DNA from: Trichomonas vaginalis G3 | Taxonomy: Eukaryota > Parabasalia > Trichomonadida > Trichomonadidae | DNA: 64,000 nucleotides | NCBI RefSeq assembly: GCF_026262505.1 | Contig: NC_067206.1 | Location: 39,941,660 to 40,005,659 of the forward strand | Direction: 5' to 3' | In this document: in pieces, positions 1 through 10,591 of the stretch | How positions within the stretch are numbered: position 1 is the first letter of the stretch | Layout of the letters: each line of letters begins with the position of its first letter | The notes under the pieces: model-generated | What the model was told of the DNA's origin: nothing | Databases searched by the model: none | Seen by the model: only the letters and a program-made list of their open reading frames with translations | Position numbers and translations under genes: made by a program

Positions 1-158
1 GCATTCTATATCTTTTATCATTATTCATAAAGTTGTTAACTTGTTATTTGCTTAATTCAGTAATCTATTCTATTAATGTAAGTATATTCACATGATATTT
101 TTGTGCATATTTAGAAATGATATATAATTATATAAATATTTCAAAAAAAAATATTCTT

Positions 159-797
159 TTATTGAATATAGTAGTTCTTGAAACTATTGATGTATGTATC
201 ATACTTTTTACACATTTCTTTCATATCATCCAATGTTATGGACTTCTCAGCAAATCTGTTTCTCCTTCTTATTCTTTCGATACACATCTCTGGTGTTGTT
301 CTCAAATAAATGATGATACCGTTCAAACTCTTTAGATAAATCAGCATTTCTCGCGAAACGTGTTTGGTTCCGAACAATGTGCAAAGTACTTCATTCATTA
401 TCATTTCTGTACTTTGGCCACTGTTATGAATCGTGAGAACTGTTGCTTCTCCTTTGTATCCATAAATATCAAACTCTTCTTGAACTTGAACTGCTCTTTC
501 AAGAATGCTTTTATCACTGTTGCTGAAAATGATCGAACCTTCTTCAGGAAGTCTCTCCATTATAAATGCATTGCCTTTAACATGCATGAGCTGGCTTTTG
601 TATGTTTGAAGAATATACTCTTGGAAATCTTGCGATGATATGGAATTCGCTTTGAACTTTAGAAGCATCTCTTCGCCATCATTTATATCAATATATTCTT
701 TTACATAATCAATAGCAAGATGTTTCGAAATCATTCGTGCTAATGTTAATTTTCCTGCACCAATTGGGCCAGTGATCACGATTGGAACGTACTTCAT
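159..797 (-). CDS. Deoxynucleoside kinase-like protein
   Basis: Predicted cytosolic nucleoside salvage enzyme that phosphorylates deoxynucleosides with ATP. The 212-residue length fits the dNK/TK2/dGK family. Residues 6-16 hold a P-loop (GPIGAGKLT) where the usual serine or threonine straight after the lysine is replaced by leucine, with threonine one place later. An ERLPEEG stretch near residue 101 lies where family members have the ERS/DR substrate motif. Near residue 165 there is the family signature YLRTTPEMCIERIRRR, with the arginine-rich lid that closes over ATP. The ATG at 797 begins directly before the first beta strand and P-loop. Trichomonads depend on salvage, so the role is plausible. 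Substrate preference cannot be read from sequence. Alternative: a related P-loop nucleotide kinase. Confidence 0.8.
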   Translation of the reverse strand: MKYVPIVITGPIGAGKLTLARMISKHLAIDYVKEYIDINDGEEMLLKFKANSISSQDFQEYILQTYKSQLMHVKGNAFIMERLPEEGSIIFSNSDKSILERAVQVQEEFDIYGYKGEATVLTIHNSGQSTEMIMNEVLCTLFGTKHVSREMLIYLKSLNGIIIYLRTTPEMCIERIRRRNRFAEKSITLDDMKEMCKKYDTYINSFKNYYIQ

Positions 798-988
798 CTT
801 CTTAAAATGATTTCTGTCTTCATGTTCTCGATTTAACTTTTGAGTATAAGTTTTGAATGAAATATTTCAATTTTTTTGAATACAGTTAGTTGGTGGGAAA
901 TTAGTTGTTCTAAAAATGATAATTGATCAAAATACAATTAAAATATATAATATCAACTCAATTTTTAAATTTTATTTCATTTTTTATT

Positions 989-1524
989 ATGTTCTTTCAA
1001 GAAAGGAAAGACATATTTCGAAATATTTTCGATTTCGCCATTCATGCAGTTAAAGAAAATGCGATGAACACAGAGAGTTACAAGGAAATAGAATTAAATT
1101 TCTCAGATGCAATGAATGATAAAAACGACTACCATCCAGCTTTGCAACAGCATTTTCGATCTGCAAATCTGCATTGGGATCATTTTCGATGTACGTCGAA
1201 CTAATTGCTCCATATTTTCATGCTTCAGATAGAATATCAAGATTTGAAGATCTTTTAAGACTTCTTGAAGATCTTGGACTTTATGATTGCGAAAAATGTG
1301 CAGAGATGATGCAACTTTGCACAATAGGTCAGAATGAACTAGGAATCCCTGAATTCTCTGACAAGATAAAGCTTTGTGAAAATTTTCATATCGAAATTAA
1401 TAAATTTCTTACAAAGTCAATGAATATGAACCAAAAAAATGAAAAATTCAGAACAGGAATATATGCATTAGTCTATTTATGCATTAATAACTCTGAATTT
1501 ATAGAACTTTATGATAGATTATAA
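989..1524 (+). pseudogene. Small unknown gene, probably frameshifted
   Basis: Two overlapping open frames on the plus strand together look like one small helical protein. The first runs from ATG 989 (MFFQERKDIFRN) to a stop at 1204. The second is open from about 1174 to 1524 with no ATG at its left edge and continues with leucine-rich helices (RFEDLLRLLEDLGLYD). An Inr-like TCATTTT lies just upstream of ATG 989. No trichomonad intron signals are seen at the junction, so a frameshift, or sequencing error, between about 1150 and 1204 is the simplest reading. I do not recognise the family. Low confidence that it is functional. Confidence 0.35.
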
Positions 1525-1915
1525 TAAATATTGATTTTTTTTTTGAAAGTTCTTCACAATTTTTATTCTCAGTGTTCTACTTTTGAGAGAAATAAAATAA
1601 AATTTTGGATCGTCGATAAAAAGAAGTACTCTTTGATTTATACATAATCGTTCACTTTTATTAAAATTATCGGAAACACTTTTGAAGGAAATTCAAATTG
1701 CATTTATTTTTGATTCAGATGCTGTTCGACAATAGAAGAAAAAATAGTCATAATCTGCATAATATGTTATTATTTTGAATAATAACCCATCGAAATGATG
1801 GTCAGTATTTCGGCTTTTATTCCATCAATAAATTTAGAAAATTCTCTTTTTATTCCAATGTTGATTTTTGCGAATTATAGAAGATTTTGAACATCATAAA
1901 ATAGATTTGATTAAA
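1525..1915. other. Gene-free spacer
   Basis: AT-rich spacer between the converging small plus-strand gene and the minus-strand ankyrin gene. I see no coding frame, repeat or structured RNA in it. Confidence 0.5.
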
Positions 1916-2821
1916 TCATTTTGATTTTGCAGCAGCTTTTTCTTTCTTCTTTCTGTCTTTTTCCAATTTCTTCAGGAAGTTGCACACATCTGGATGTCCT
2001 TTTGCTGCTTTGAGTGGAGTGAATGTAGGATCTTGTGGATTCTTCATTGCCTTCCTGAAGTTGAACTCGCCCTTGTAAGCGAGAGCCTGCGTATCTGCGC
2101 CTCTAGAAACAAGCAATTTAACGCATTCAAGCTGTCCTCCATCGCATGCAAAGTGAAGAGGTGTCCATCTCCTTTGGGCTTGGACGTTAACATTAACTCC
2201 TTTGTCAATCAAGTATTTCAGAACATCAACTCTGCCATAAGCGGCAGCATCATGAATCGGAGATCTCTTTGATGCTTCGAGTGGAGAGTTGTGTTTCTCA
2301 ACAAGTATCTTTGTAGTCTCCAAGTCATTGTTCATCGCAGCGAAGGAAAGAGGAATTAATCTTGAGTAAGAAGTCTTCTTTGGATCCGCTCCATGAGTGA
2401 GGGCAAAATCTACTAACTTTGTGGCTCCCAAATCAACTAATCTTGTTAGAAGAGTACATTCATTAAACGCAATGTCAATCTTTGTCTTGTTGATGATGGA
2501 AAACATGAGACCTCTAATATTTCCGAACTCCAAAATTTCCTCTGGTATGACAACCTCACAATCGGATTTATTCAAGAACCAATCTGCAATTTCGTTGTGA
2601 TTTCCGAACATTGCAATCTCGAAGCCATTTTCTGTCTTGAAACCTTGGTTTTCACATGTTTTAACAATCTCTAGATTACCGCCGAACACAGCATCGTTCA
2701 TTAAGTTACCAGTTGATTGGACGTTGTTAATAAGGAGGAATTTGAAGGTGTTAATTGAGCCAAATCTAGCGGCGATGTTAATGAGACTGTCGTTGAAGCC
2801 TTTCTTCTTTGGATTGGCCAT
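1916..2821 (-). CDS. Ankyrin-repeat protein (DUF3447-type)
   Basis: 301-residue ankyrin protein of the type greatly expanded in trichomonads, presumably a protein-binding scaffold. Degenerate DUF3447-like repeats fill residues ~10-130. Canonical ankyrin repeats follow from ~140, for example the SPIHDAAAYGRVDVLKYLI repeat and TPLHFACDGGQLECVKLLV. The protein ends in a lysine-rich tail (KKLEKDRKKKEKAAAKSK) that could bind nucleic acid or act as a nuclear signal. The ATG at 2821 is the first in frame. Most trichomonad members carry an extra ~150-residue N-terminal helical region. Here a similar piece lies separately just upstream (2943-3338) on the same strand. Confidence 0.85.
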   Translation of the reverse strand: MANPKKKGFNDSLINIAARFGSINTFKFLLINNVQSTGNLMNDAVFGGNLEIVKTCENQGFKTENGFEIAMFGNHNEIADWFLNKSDCEVVIPEEILEFGNIRGLMFSIINKTKIDIAFNECTLLTRLVDLGATKLVDFALTHGADPKKTSYSRLIPLSFAAMNNDLETTKILVEKHNSPLEASKRSPIHDAAAYGRVDVLKYLIDKGVNVNVQAQRRWTPLHFACDGGQLECVKLLVSRGADTQALAYKGEFNFRKAMKNPQDPTFTPLKAAKGHPDVCNFLKKLEKDRKKKEKAAAKSK

Positions 2822-2942
2822 GTAGATTTGAACTTCGGCTAAATTATCATTAAAAACATGGTTCTGTATAGTATTTCTTGTAAAAACTGTTTGTAACTCT
2901 GATTCTGATGGTAACTGCTGAGTATCGATGAAAGGGAAGAGG

Positions 2943-3338
2943 TTAACGTTTTTTTGATTTTAGATTTAATGGTAATGTAAGATAAAGTTTTGTAAAGAAT
3001 GGCTTATTATACGGCGGATCGTTTAACAATTGATTTAAGAAACAGTATGGAAATCTAGAATTTGGTTTTTCGTCATTGAGAGTTTTAATTAAGTCCGTAA
3101 ATTGATCGAGATACTTGGCGCGAGACATCCATACATTAGAAATAATGAAAATGATGAAGTAAAACTCTTTTGGATTTTCATGATAATAATTTAAGATGAA
3201 GGATTTCAATTCTTCATAATTCTCGCCACAAATTGATATAACTTTATCATATAGCTCTACTATCTTTGCTAATTCGTCTGGTATTTGAAATTCCTGAATG
3301 AATTTTGCTTTTCTCCTACTTGAGTAAACTTTCGACAT
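2943..3338 (-). CDS. Helical protein resembling the N-terminal region of trichomonad ankyrin proteins
   Basis: 131 residues from ATG 3338. A few upstream in-frame codons exist but contain no ATG. The helix-rich content (IPDELAKIVELYDKVIS, EELKSFILNYYHENP) and basic end LKSKKR recall the N-terminal segment found before DUF3447 and ankyrin repeats in trichomonads. It stops 122 bp before the ankyrin gene on the same strand. It may therefore be the detached 5' part of an ancestral longer gene, or an independent small gene. Family resemblance is from memory of such proteins, not from a search. Confidence 0.45.
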   Translation of the reverse strand: MSKVYSSRRKAKFIQEFQIPDELAKIVELYDKVISICGENYEELKSFILNYYHENPKEFYFIIFIISNVWMSRAKYLDQFTDLIKTLNDEKPNSRFPYCFLNQLLNDPPYNKPFFTKLYLTLPLNLKSKKR

Positions 3339-3609
3339 AAATTGTTGTAAACTATTCAATTATGATGTATTTTTTATTTGAATTTCTGCCAATAACAAAT
3401 GAAGATCTTGCACCATATCAATTTAATTTTTACTAAATATAAAATAATCAAAAATAACTCTTCACAATCTTACTTCCTTGTTTGCAAAACTTAAAAACAA
3501 TGCTTTTACAAGCAGTTACAACGCATGCATTGAAGAAATAAATTTATCAAGTTTATAAAACCTTTATTCTAAACAATCTATATTTAAAAAAAATCTATAC
3601 ATTTACAAA

Positions 3610-6600
3610 TTATTTTGTAGATGGAGAGATACTTGTTGCTGTAGTAATTCTTGCTTTCGAAGCTGACAAAGGCTTCATTATTTCGAGCTGTGAATTACTC
3701 ATTTGTATCGGAACATCTAACTCTAGTGAATCCTGCAAATTTGGTGGTGAAACTAAATATGTCATCTGAGATCCTTTTCCTTTCAAGAAAACTTCTCCTC
3801 TTGGCTTCACGTTCAGATTGAGGTGATTAATCATTTCGTACGTGGACTGCGAAATCTGAACATGGTTTGCGATATCAGTAGACTGCAAACGTGAGGCAAT
3901 GTTAATTGGATCTCCAATAATATCGAAAACAGGTTTGTCTTTTCCTAAAACTCCCGCAATTATTGGTCCACCTGTGTTCACACCAACTCTGACGCTCAAA
4001 GAGCAGTTCAATCTGAGATTTATTTCTTCGAGTTCGCCAATCACTTCTGTAGAGAAAAGAACCATTTGCTCGGCATGTTTCTGAGGAGGTAACTCCGGGT
4101 TGAACAAACCTCCAGCAGCCATGTAAATATCTCCAATTAATTTGATCTTTGTTAGCAGATCGAATTTCGCCATGATTGTATCAAGAGTGTTGAAGTAGTG
4201 ACTCAAATTGGCCATAATTTCTTGGGGTGTTAAAGAGCTCGAGTAGTCAGAGAATTTGACTATATCAATGAAAACAATTGAAGCAGAAGAAACTGTGAAA
4301 GAAATGTTTTTCTCTCCTCTGTTGATCTGGACAACGATATCTCTTGGAAGAATCTGATAAAGGAGTTTTTCTGATGTTGCCTTCGCTGCGTCTGCCTGTT
4401 TCTGCTGCTCCATGAGAACTGTTTGGTCTCTCAGCATAATTACAAATGATTTTATCTCATTTGAATTTGTTGACTTAACTCCCAAAATTGTCATTTTACA
4501 TGGCAAAGATGAGCAGCTATCGGTGATTGCTGTGACATCGTCCTCATAAAAAGGATTTGCCTGTCCTTTCAACATCATTTCCATCTGCTGGTACACTTTT
4601 GTTTCGTCGTCTTGGACAAAGAAAACACTTGCAGATTGGCCGAGTAATTGCTCTGGAGTGTATCCGAGCATAACTGTTGTTGCTGGATTGACGATTTCGA
4701 CAATTCCATGCGAGTTTGTGAAGAAAATTGCGTCAGAAGAGTTGTGAATTATGTTTCCTGACAATGTCTTGCTATCAATCATTGAATCAGTTGCATGTTT
4801 GAGGAAGTATTTGTTGAAGAGTTTGTTGTTTATCAGAGTTATTGGATTAAATCTCTTCAGTATGAACAAACTCGCCAAATAAGTATCTTTCCTCATTGTG
4901 AAGTAAAGGAAAACAATGACAGCGTATGCTATAATCAAAGCGAAAACAGGTATTATTAACAACCCATTTGTCAGTATAAGATGGTTGTATTGAATATCAG
5001 CCAGTTCCATCAATCTCTCTGTGACAATCAGCATCTTCGGACTCAGATGTTTCGAAAGCAAATGAATGCTTTGTGCGTAAGGAGTCGGTGTGAGAGATTT
5101 CGAAGTAACGAACTCCATGGCAGTCTGCATCACGTAGTCAGAGAATATCTTTAGCTGTGTGGTGATAGAGCTGTGTGAATAAATTTCATGGATGTCCAAT
5201 TGATTTTCGTCATCAATTTCATCATCAATGAAATTCTGTTTATCTAATTCATCATCGAATCCAGAACATGCTGTAGAGTTGTCTGTCCCCTGCAATAACT
5301 CATTGTTTACCCTAACTAACTCTTCAACCAACACTTTTACCATTCCGTATGCCATTGTTGGAGAAGAAACATTGGTCGAATTCGGGTTGTCAAACTGTGC
5401 AACGCCAAATGTTTGTGTGTTCATTACTTCTGCTGTCAGTGACAGTCTGAGTGTTGCGAATTGATCCCACTTGTTGAGATCGACAATGTGCTTATTGGCA
5501 TTGTAAGACAACATTGTCATTGCGACAACAATTGATACAAAGAGGAAAGCGACGAAACAAACCAACAAAATCATCCAGAAAGATTTGTTGGAACCAACTT
5601 TGATCTCAGAAAATGATTGATTCTCTTCAGAACTTGCATCATAACATATCGGCTCTTTAGCTTCGTTCTTAGTTTTGCTGTCGAATGACATGATGATTTC
5701 CGAAATCTCTTTCAATGATTTGTTTATCAGGAAGTGACAAATCAAAATTGGAACGAAAGCTAAAATGGTAACAACAACAGGAACAGAATACAAAATGTAC
5801 CTGAAACTTTTCTGAAGATTCTCTCCTTCATCGATCTGAAAGTTGCAGAAATCTTGGAAAATTGATGGAACAACTGTGTAAAATGTTCTCAAGTTTGTTA
5901 TTAATTCACAAAATTGGTGGAGATTAAACATGTCAGAAATGTTTGTTTTGATCCTTGTTATGATATATGATTGGTGAGCCATCAAAACAGTTATGATTGT
6001 ACTGACTGTTTCATTTAGAATATACACAGGAAATCCACCGTAACAGGTATATATTTCATGTTTCGTTCTGATCAAATTCTTCGACAAGTTGTAGACATTG
6101 TATCCTTCAATTGCGAAGTCAGCGATGTCATTCATCATGATGTCGTACTGATTGAGTGCGTTTTGAAGATTGAAGAATGACTGGTAGAGATAGTCTTCTT
6201 TCACGTCAAGAACTTTGTCGTGTTCTGAACAGTTGTTTTCCAATTGCAGCATCAAAGTTTGGTACTTTCCGTAATGTCCTCTGTCTACTGCGTATCTCAT
6301 CAAAATCTCCATGTCGTTGAGAGCCAAGTAGAATCTTGTCTTTGATATTGAGTCTAGCAATCCCATTGACAATGTCTGCTTCTTCACTTTCACTTGTGAA
6401 AAGAGAACAACAAAAATAGTCAGAATCAGAATGATAATCAGAATCAGAATTGTCACTGGAACTAGCAAATGTATTGAGTAAGGAATCTTGTTTTTGAGTG
6501 CGTTGTGTAGAGCTATTCTCGATTTTGCCTGGCTGAACGTTGTCTTGGCGATGTTCTCTAATACTTCGTCGTCAATTTCTTCTGATTTGTTGTCGCGTGA

Positions 6601-8403
6601 ATTGTCAGAGTTTTCGTCAACAATTGATTTCACTGACTCGCCTCTTTTCATTCGTTTCTTCGTTAGCAAATTTCCATTCAAATCAACTAAGTTCTTCTTT
6701 ATGTAGACAGGGAACATTTGCAGCATACTTCTCAAAGAGTATTCCACTGAGAAGTTCTTTCCCAGCTCAATCATATTTGACCTAAATTTCGAGTAAACTG
6801 CTTCTGGATAATCAGACTCAGCTTCGATTAAATACCTGGAGTATTCTTCGCAGAACTTTGCGTTGTTTGGAAACTCGTTCAGTGCTTCCTTCCAAATTGC
6901 ATTCGCTCTCTTTGATCTGTGCGCGAGTTCTTCGTAATAGCTTGGCTTGAGTTCGTGGGCTTCCAACGCACTTCTCGTGATGAGCTCGACCTGTCTGCTC
7001 ACGTTCTTTAGATCGTTCAGTTTGGATGTGGATTCTGCGGAAGAGGCCGAGTACTGCCTCAGAATTTTTATTTTGTAGATTTGGTAAATTAAGTATCTGT
7101 CGCCTATTTTTAGGTTTCTCCTTGTCATCAAACTGTTTAGCATTCTATTAATGATGTTTGACTCGCTTGGAAAGAAATTTGCAATCTGGGCTAAATGAGA
7201 AAGCAAATAAGTCGAACAGTTATCATCAAAAAGATACTCAATGAGAGAGAAATCTGTGAATAAAGGACATGCAAACTTGAATCCGATTGTCAAATACATC
7301 AAAGCCCTTTTGTCAGATCGCTTGATTTTTAGTGAATCGAAATACTGCTTCCTGTCTTCGGGCATGGCATCCTCTGATACTGAGAGCTGCTCGATGATCT
7401 TCTTTCTGTAGAAATGGAAAACGACCAAACCGATAAAAGAGAAAAATCCGTAGCAGCAAAGTAGGAAAATGTATGGAATAATGTGGTTCATCTTGGGGAA
7501 GAAGTAAGCAACAAACATAAAGATGCTGCAGCATATATTTGTTAATGTAACAGCAAATAATATTATATTTGATAGGTGTGTGATGTAAAATATGTGCATT
7601 GTATGGTGGAAAAGGTAAATGAAAATGATAATTGTGACTGCTGCCATCACTAAATATGCCCAATCTGCAAAATACGTAAAAATGAAAGTTAAAATCATTA
7701 TAATTGTACTGATCATTACCATTAAAAAGTTCATTAAAGGATCAAATGCTGTGAATGGCATGTTTGTAATGAAAACGCTCTTGCCAAACATGTACATTGC
7801 GATGATATGAAAAACGAATTCATAGATGATGTTGATAATTGCTAGTAACAAGGAAGCAATACAGTATCCATCTGCTTCCCCTGCAACAATTTTTGTATAA
7901 TCTTCGCCAATCACGTAGGCTGAAGGAAGGAATCCGACCAAAGCACATAAGTTATACGGCTGAATCGGTATTAGCATGAATTTTTGGAAGTTTCTATGTG
8001 CACGATAGTAAGCTAAGTTGAGGCTAATGATTATTATTGAAAAGATATTTAATCCAGTAAAAACGATTTCCTTAACAAAACCCTGCTTTGTATCATATGG
8101 AGTTTTAAGAAATATTAAAATAGCTTTCAACCATTTGTATATCTGATTATCTGTCTCGGTCATATTGCTTTTCCAGAACTTCGTATAAGGCCAGAGAGCA
8201 AGAAATAATGTTTGTGATCCCAAAAGCGCGGCAATGGCATAATATAGAAGGAGTGGGATTATATTCATCTGAAACATCTGGTAATACATTGGGAAAACGA
8301 TATCAAAAATACTAGCTTTACCTTGTATTAGTTGATGTTTAATACTTGACCCATGTTCTAACGATGTAGGACCTTGGCTGGATAAAGATAAGGAGGGATT
8401 CAT
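3610..8403 (-). CDS. Multi-pass membrane adenylyl cyclase with PAS domain
   Basis: 1597-residue class III nucleotidyl cyclase predicted to make cAMP from ATP on the cytosolic face of a membrane. The N-terminal ~330 residues are a cluster of transmembrane helices. A soluble helical region follows, then widely spaced membrane segments at roughly 650, 880, 980 and 1150 that flank extracellular loops. A PAS domain lies at ~1213-1330 (NSSDAIFFTNSHGIVEIVNP). The catalytic domain is at ~1370-1530 and shows both metal-binding aspartates (FIDIVKFS and KLIGD), adenine-choosing Lys (KIKLIGD) and Asp (VFDIIGD), and the transition-state Asn and Arg (NIASR). The Lys/Asp pair argues for adenylyl rather than guanylyl cyclase. 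ATG 8403 directly precedes the conserved N-terminal region. The frame is intact. The PAS domain and large extracellular loops suggest a sensory role. Confidence 0.9.
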   Translation of the reverse strand: MNPSLSLSSQGPTSLEHGSSIKHQLIQGKASIFDIVFPMYYQMFQMNIIPLLLYYAIAALLGSQTLFLALWPYTKFWKSNMTETDNQIYKWLKAILIFLKTPYDTKQGFVKEIVFTGLNIFSIIIISLNLAYYRAHRNFQKFMLIPIQPYNLCALVGFLPSAYVIGEDYTKIVAGEADGYCIASLLLAIINIIYEFVFHIIAMYMFGKSVFITNMPFTAFDPLMNFLMVMISTIIMILTFIFTYFADWAYLVMAAVTIIIFIYLFHHTMHIFYITHLSNIILFAVTLTNICCSIFMFVAYFFPKMNHIIPYIFLLCCYGFFSFIGLVVFHFYRKKIIEQLSVSEDAMPEDRKQYFDSLKIKRSDKRALMYLTIGFKFACPLFTDFSLIEYLFDDNCSTYLLSHLAQIANFFPSESNIINRMLNSLMTRRNLKIGDRYLIYQIYKIKILRQYSASSAESTSKLNDLKNVSRQVELITRSALEAHELKPSYYEELAHRSKRANAIWKEALNEFPNNAKFCEEYSRYLIEAESDYPEAVYSKFRSNMIELGKNFSVEYSLRSMLQMFPVYIKKNLVDLNGNLLTKKRMKRGESVKSIVDENSDNSRDNKSEEIDDEVLENIAKTTFSQAKSRIALHNALKNKIPYSIHLLVPVTILILIIILILTIFVVLFSQVKVKKQTLSMGLLDSISKTRFYLALNDMEILMRYAVDRGHYGKYQTLMLQLENNCSEHDKVLDVKEDYLYQSFFNLQNALNQYDIMMNDIADFAIEGYNVYNLSKNLIRTKHEIYTCYGGFPVYILNETVSTIITVLMAHQSYIITRIKTNISDMFNLHQFCELITNLRTFYTVVPSIFQDFCNFQIDEGENLQKSFRYILYSVPVVVTILAFVPILICHFLINKSLKEISEIIMSFDSKTKNEAKEPICYDASSEENQSFSEIKVGSNKSFWMILLVCFVAFLFVSIVVAMTMLSYNANKHIVDLNKWDQFATLRLSLTAEVMNTQTFGVAQFDNPNSTNVSSPTMAYGMVKVLVEELVRVNNELLQGTDNSTACSGFDDELDKQNFIDDEIDDENQLDIHEIYSHSSITTQLKIFSDYVMQTAMEFVTSKSLTPTPYAQSIHLLSKHLSPKMLIVTERLMELADIQYNHLILTNGLLIIPVFALIIAYAVIVFLYFTMRKDTYLASLFILKRFNPITLINNKLFNKYFLKHATDSMIDSKTLSGNIIHNSSDAIFFTNSHGIVEIVNPATTVMLGYTPEQLLGQSASVFFVQDDETKVYQQMEMMLKGQANPFYEDDVTAITDSCSSLPCKMTILGVKSTNSNEIKSFVIMLRDQTVLMEQQKQADAAKATSEKLLYQILPRDIVVQINRGEKNISFTVSSASIVFIDIVKFSDYSSSLTPQEIMANLSHYFNTLDTIMAKFDLLTKIKLIGDIYMAAGGLFNPELPPQKHAEQMVLFSTEVIGELEEINLRLNCSLSVRVGVNTGGPIIAGVLGKDKPVFDIIGDPINIASRLQSTDIANHVQISQSTYEMINHLNLNVKPRGEVFLKGKGSQMTYLVSPPNLQDSLELDVPIQMSNSQLEIMKPLSASKARITTATSISPSTK

Positions 8404-10591
8404 CGTTTAACCTTTTATTCAAAGAGATTTGACGGTGATTTAACAATTCAAATTTTATTGTCTTAAAGGGTTAAAGTTTAGTAAGAACATTTCTTAGTAA
8501 AATTTTTAGATATTCAGGTTTGAATAGGGTCTTTCAAAAATAAATTTTTCTGTTATGAAACTTTTTGAAAATATTTCACTTTCAATTTTACGTTTTTAGT
8601 GAAAGATGGCATCTGAATGTGATCCACTAATGTATAGATTTTGGCTGGGGGTTCCGTACAATTCAAAAAATTGATTGAATTTATAACTTTGAATTGGAAG
8701 TAAAATTGTTGGATATAAAATTATAATAATACTAGAAAAATAATGATTATGAACTTTAAAACCTATTTGTTAGTCTGTTTTTTCTTTTCAAATTTGTCAC
8801 TTTTATTAATCAGTATCTGAAATTTTTGCAACGAAGCAACAACGGTCATAATATGTTTTGTGATACAATTTTTGAAATAGATAATAAAAAAACTGATATT
8901 TCTTATCGTGACTCGATTTCAAGGTTAAAAAATTATCATCAAGTATAATAAGGTAGTCACAAAATCTAAGTAGTGAGGCTCTCAAAAATTGAACCGTACT
9001 CCATACAAAATTTGTGTACCCTCACTACTTAGATTTTGTGACATTCAATTGAGAGGTTAGTTTTGATAGAGCACGTTATAAAATTAAAAGGGAAAAATAA
9101 ATAAAATTTAAACATTTAATTATATATAATGTAAGGAGTGTAATTCCAAATTTTCTAAAAACTATTCAAATTTGAGCATTTTTTTGGAAATAGTAAATCT
9201 AATATGTACATCTAATAACAACATGATTCATCACCTTTTCAAGCTCTGCAGTCAATTTTTTGAAATTTGATTGAAATAAATGTAGCAAAAATTACATTTC
9301 ATTAGGGAATATATGAGTTTCTCTGGAAACAGGCTGATAAATTTTAAATTTTGTCCAATCAACATGAATGCATTGAGAAATTTGGATTGATTTTCTGGTA
9401 GAATCTGGAACAATTCAACCATGTATAAATGGATCATGTAATCATCATGAAATGTTAGTGTTAGAGTTCAAAAGAAACAGAATGAGTGGAAATCAAACAC
9501 AATCTGAATAATTTTAAACGTATACAATCTTTAAGTTTGTATTTTGAATTCTACATATATGATTGTGTAATTCGTTCTTTCAAATTTTCGGATTCAGGCA
9601 TGTTTTGATAAAATTCATTCCCAAAAACGTCAATTAACAATTAAATTTAGTGTATTTTAAATATATATACGTATTATATTTTATAAATTATATTAAATTT
9701 GCAAAATTTTAAGTTTTAAACAAAAATAAAAAATGTTCAAAATATGAAATTATGCATAGGATATTAAAATTTACATGTTAGCAATTTTTTTGAATTGCTT
9801 TCAATTTTCATATTGAAATTTTTAAGATTTTTTTCTGAAATAATAAGCAAGAATATCAACCTAAATAATATTAAATTCCATGCGTTAATTTCCCCTCAAA
9901 AGTCATTGACCGCCTCTCAATCTAGATTTTGTGAGTACTTTATATTATTACCGAACTGTTGAGTTTTAGTGTATGCAATCTAAGTATCTGTTAAACTCAA
10001 GAATCACTCATTCAGCATCCTAACGGTAATGATTCAATAAAAAAGATTTTATATTTATTTTTCTTGCAGAAAATGAATATCTAGATTACTCCTTATTAAG
10101 ATACTCAAAGATAATCATTCATTCTCAAAATTTTATTTCGAAAGACGTGATTTTTTACTAAATATTCCATTACATATAGATCAAATTGGTATATATGCAA
10201 ATACAAATATCTTGATATTAAATTAATTTAGAAATAAGTATACTCTTTGTAAATTTCAAGCTCTTATTCACAAAAGTAAATTTAAACAATTCGAAAACAG
10301 CCCTATCTCATATTTACTGATTTAGGCCCCATATGCTTGTTTATTCAATGGAAATGGCCAGAATTTTATCTTTCGTAATTTGAGATAAATTTATTGCACC
10401 GTTCGTTCCATAAAAATTATTTTGATTCAAAATGGATATGTAAATTAATGATTTATTTCCTTGTATTCTACGATTTCGGTTATATCTTTAATTTTCTTTT
10501 TCTTTTTTAGTAAAATCTATGTTAAAGTACATATATGTGTATGTAAAAGAATGAAAATTAGTTTTGTATAGAAAAAGTTTTTATCTATATT
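8404..10591. other. Gene-free AT-rich region with inverted repeats
   Basis: About 2.2 kb without a credible gene. The notable content is a perfect 23-bp inverted repeat at 8956-9042 and a related inverted copy of the same motif near 9923. The short open frames here have no start context or recognisable protein content. Confidence 0.55.
8956..9042. repeat. Perfect 23-bp inverted repeat (hairpin)
   Basis: Arms 8956-8978 and 9020-9042 are exact reverse complements (GTCACAAAATCTAAGTAGTG... on the left) with a 41-bp loop. A weaker inverted copy of the core TAGATTTTGTGA sits at 9923-9934. The two outer copies, with an AATA-rich flank, could be ends of a ~1-kb degraded non-autonomous element. Confidence 0.7.

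Noticed and set aside
1150-1210. Intron joining the two frames of the small gene
   Set aside because: No GTATGT donor or ACTAAC...AG acceptor of the trichomonad type in the overlap.
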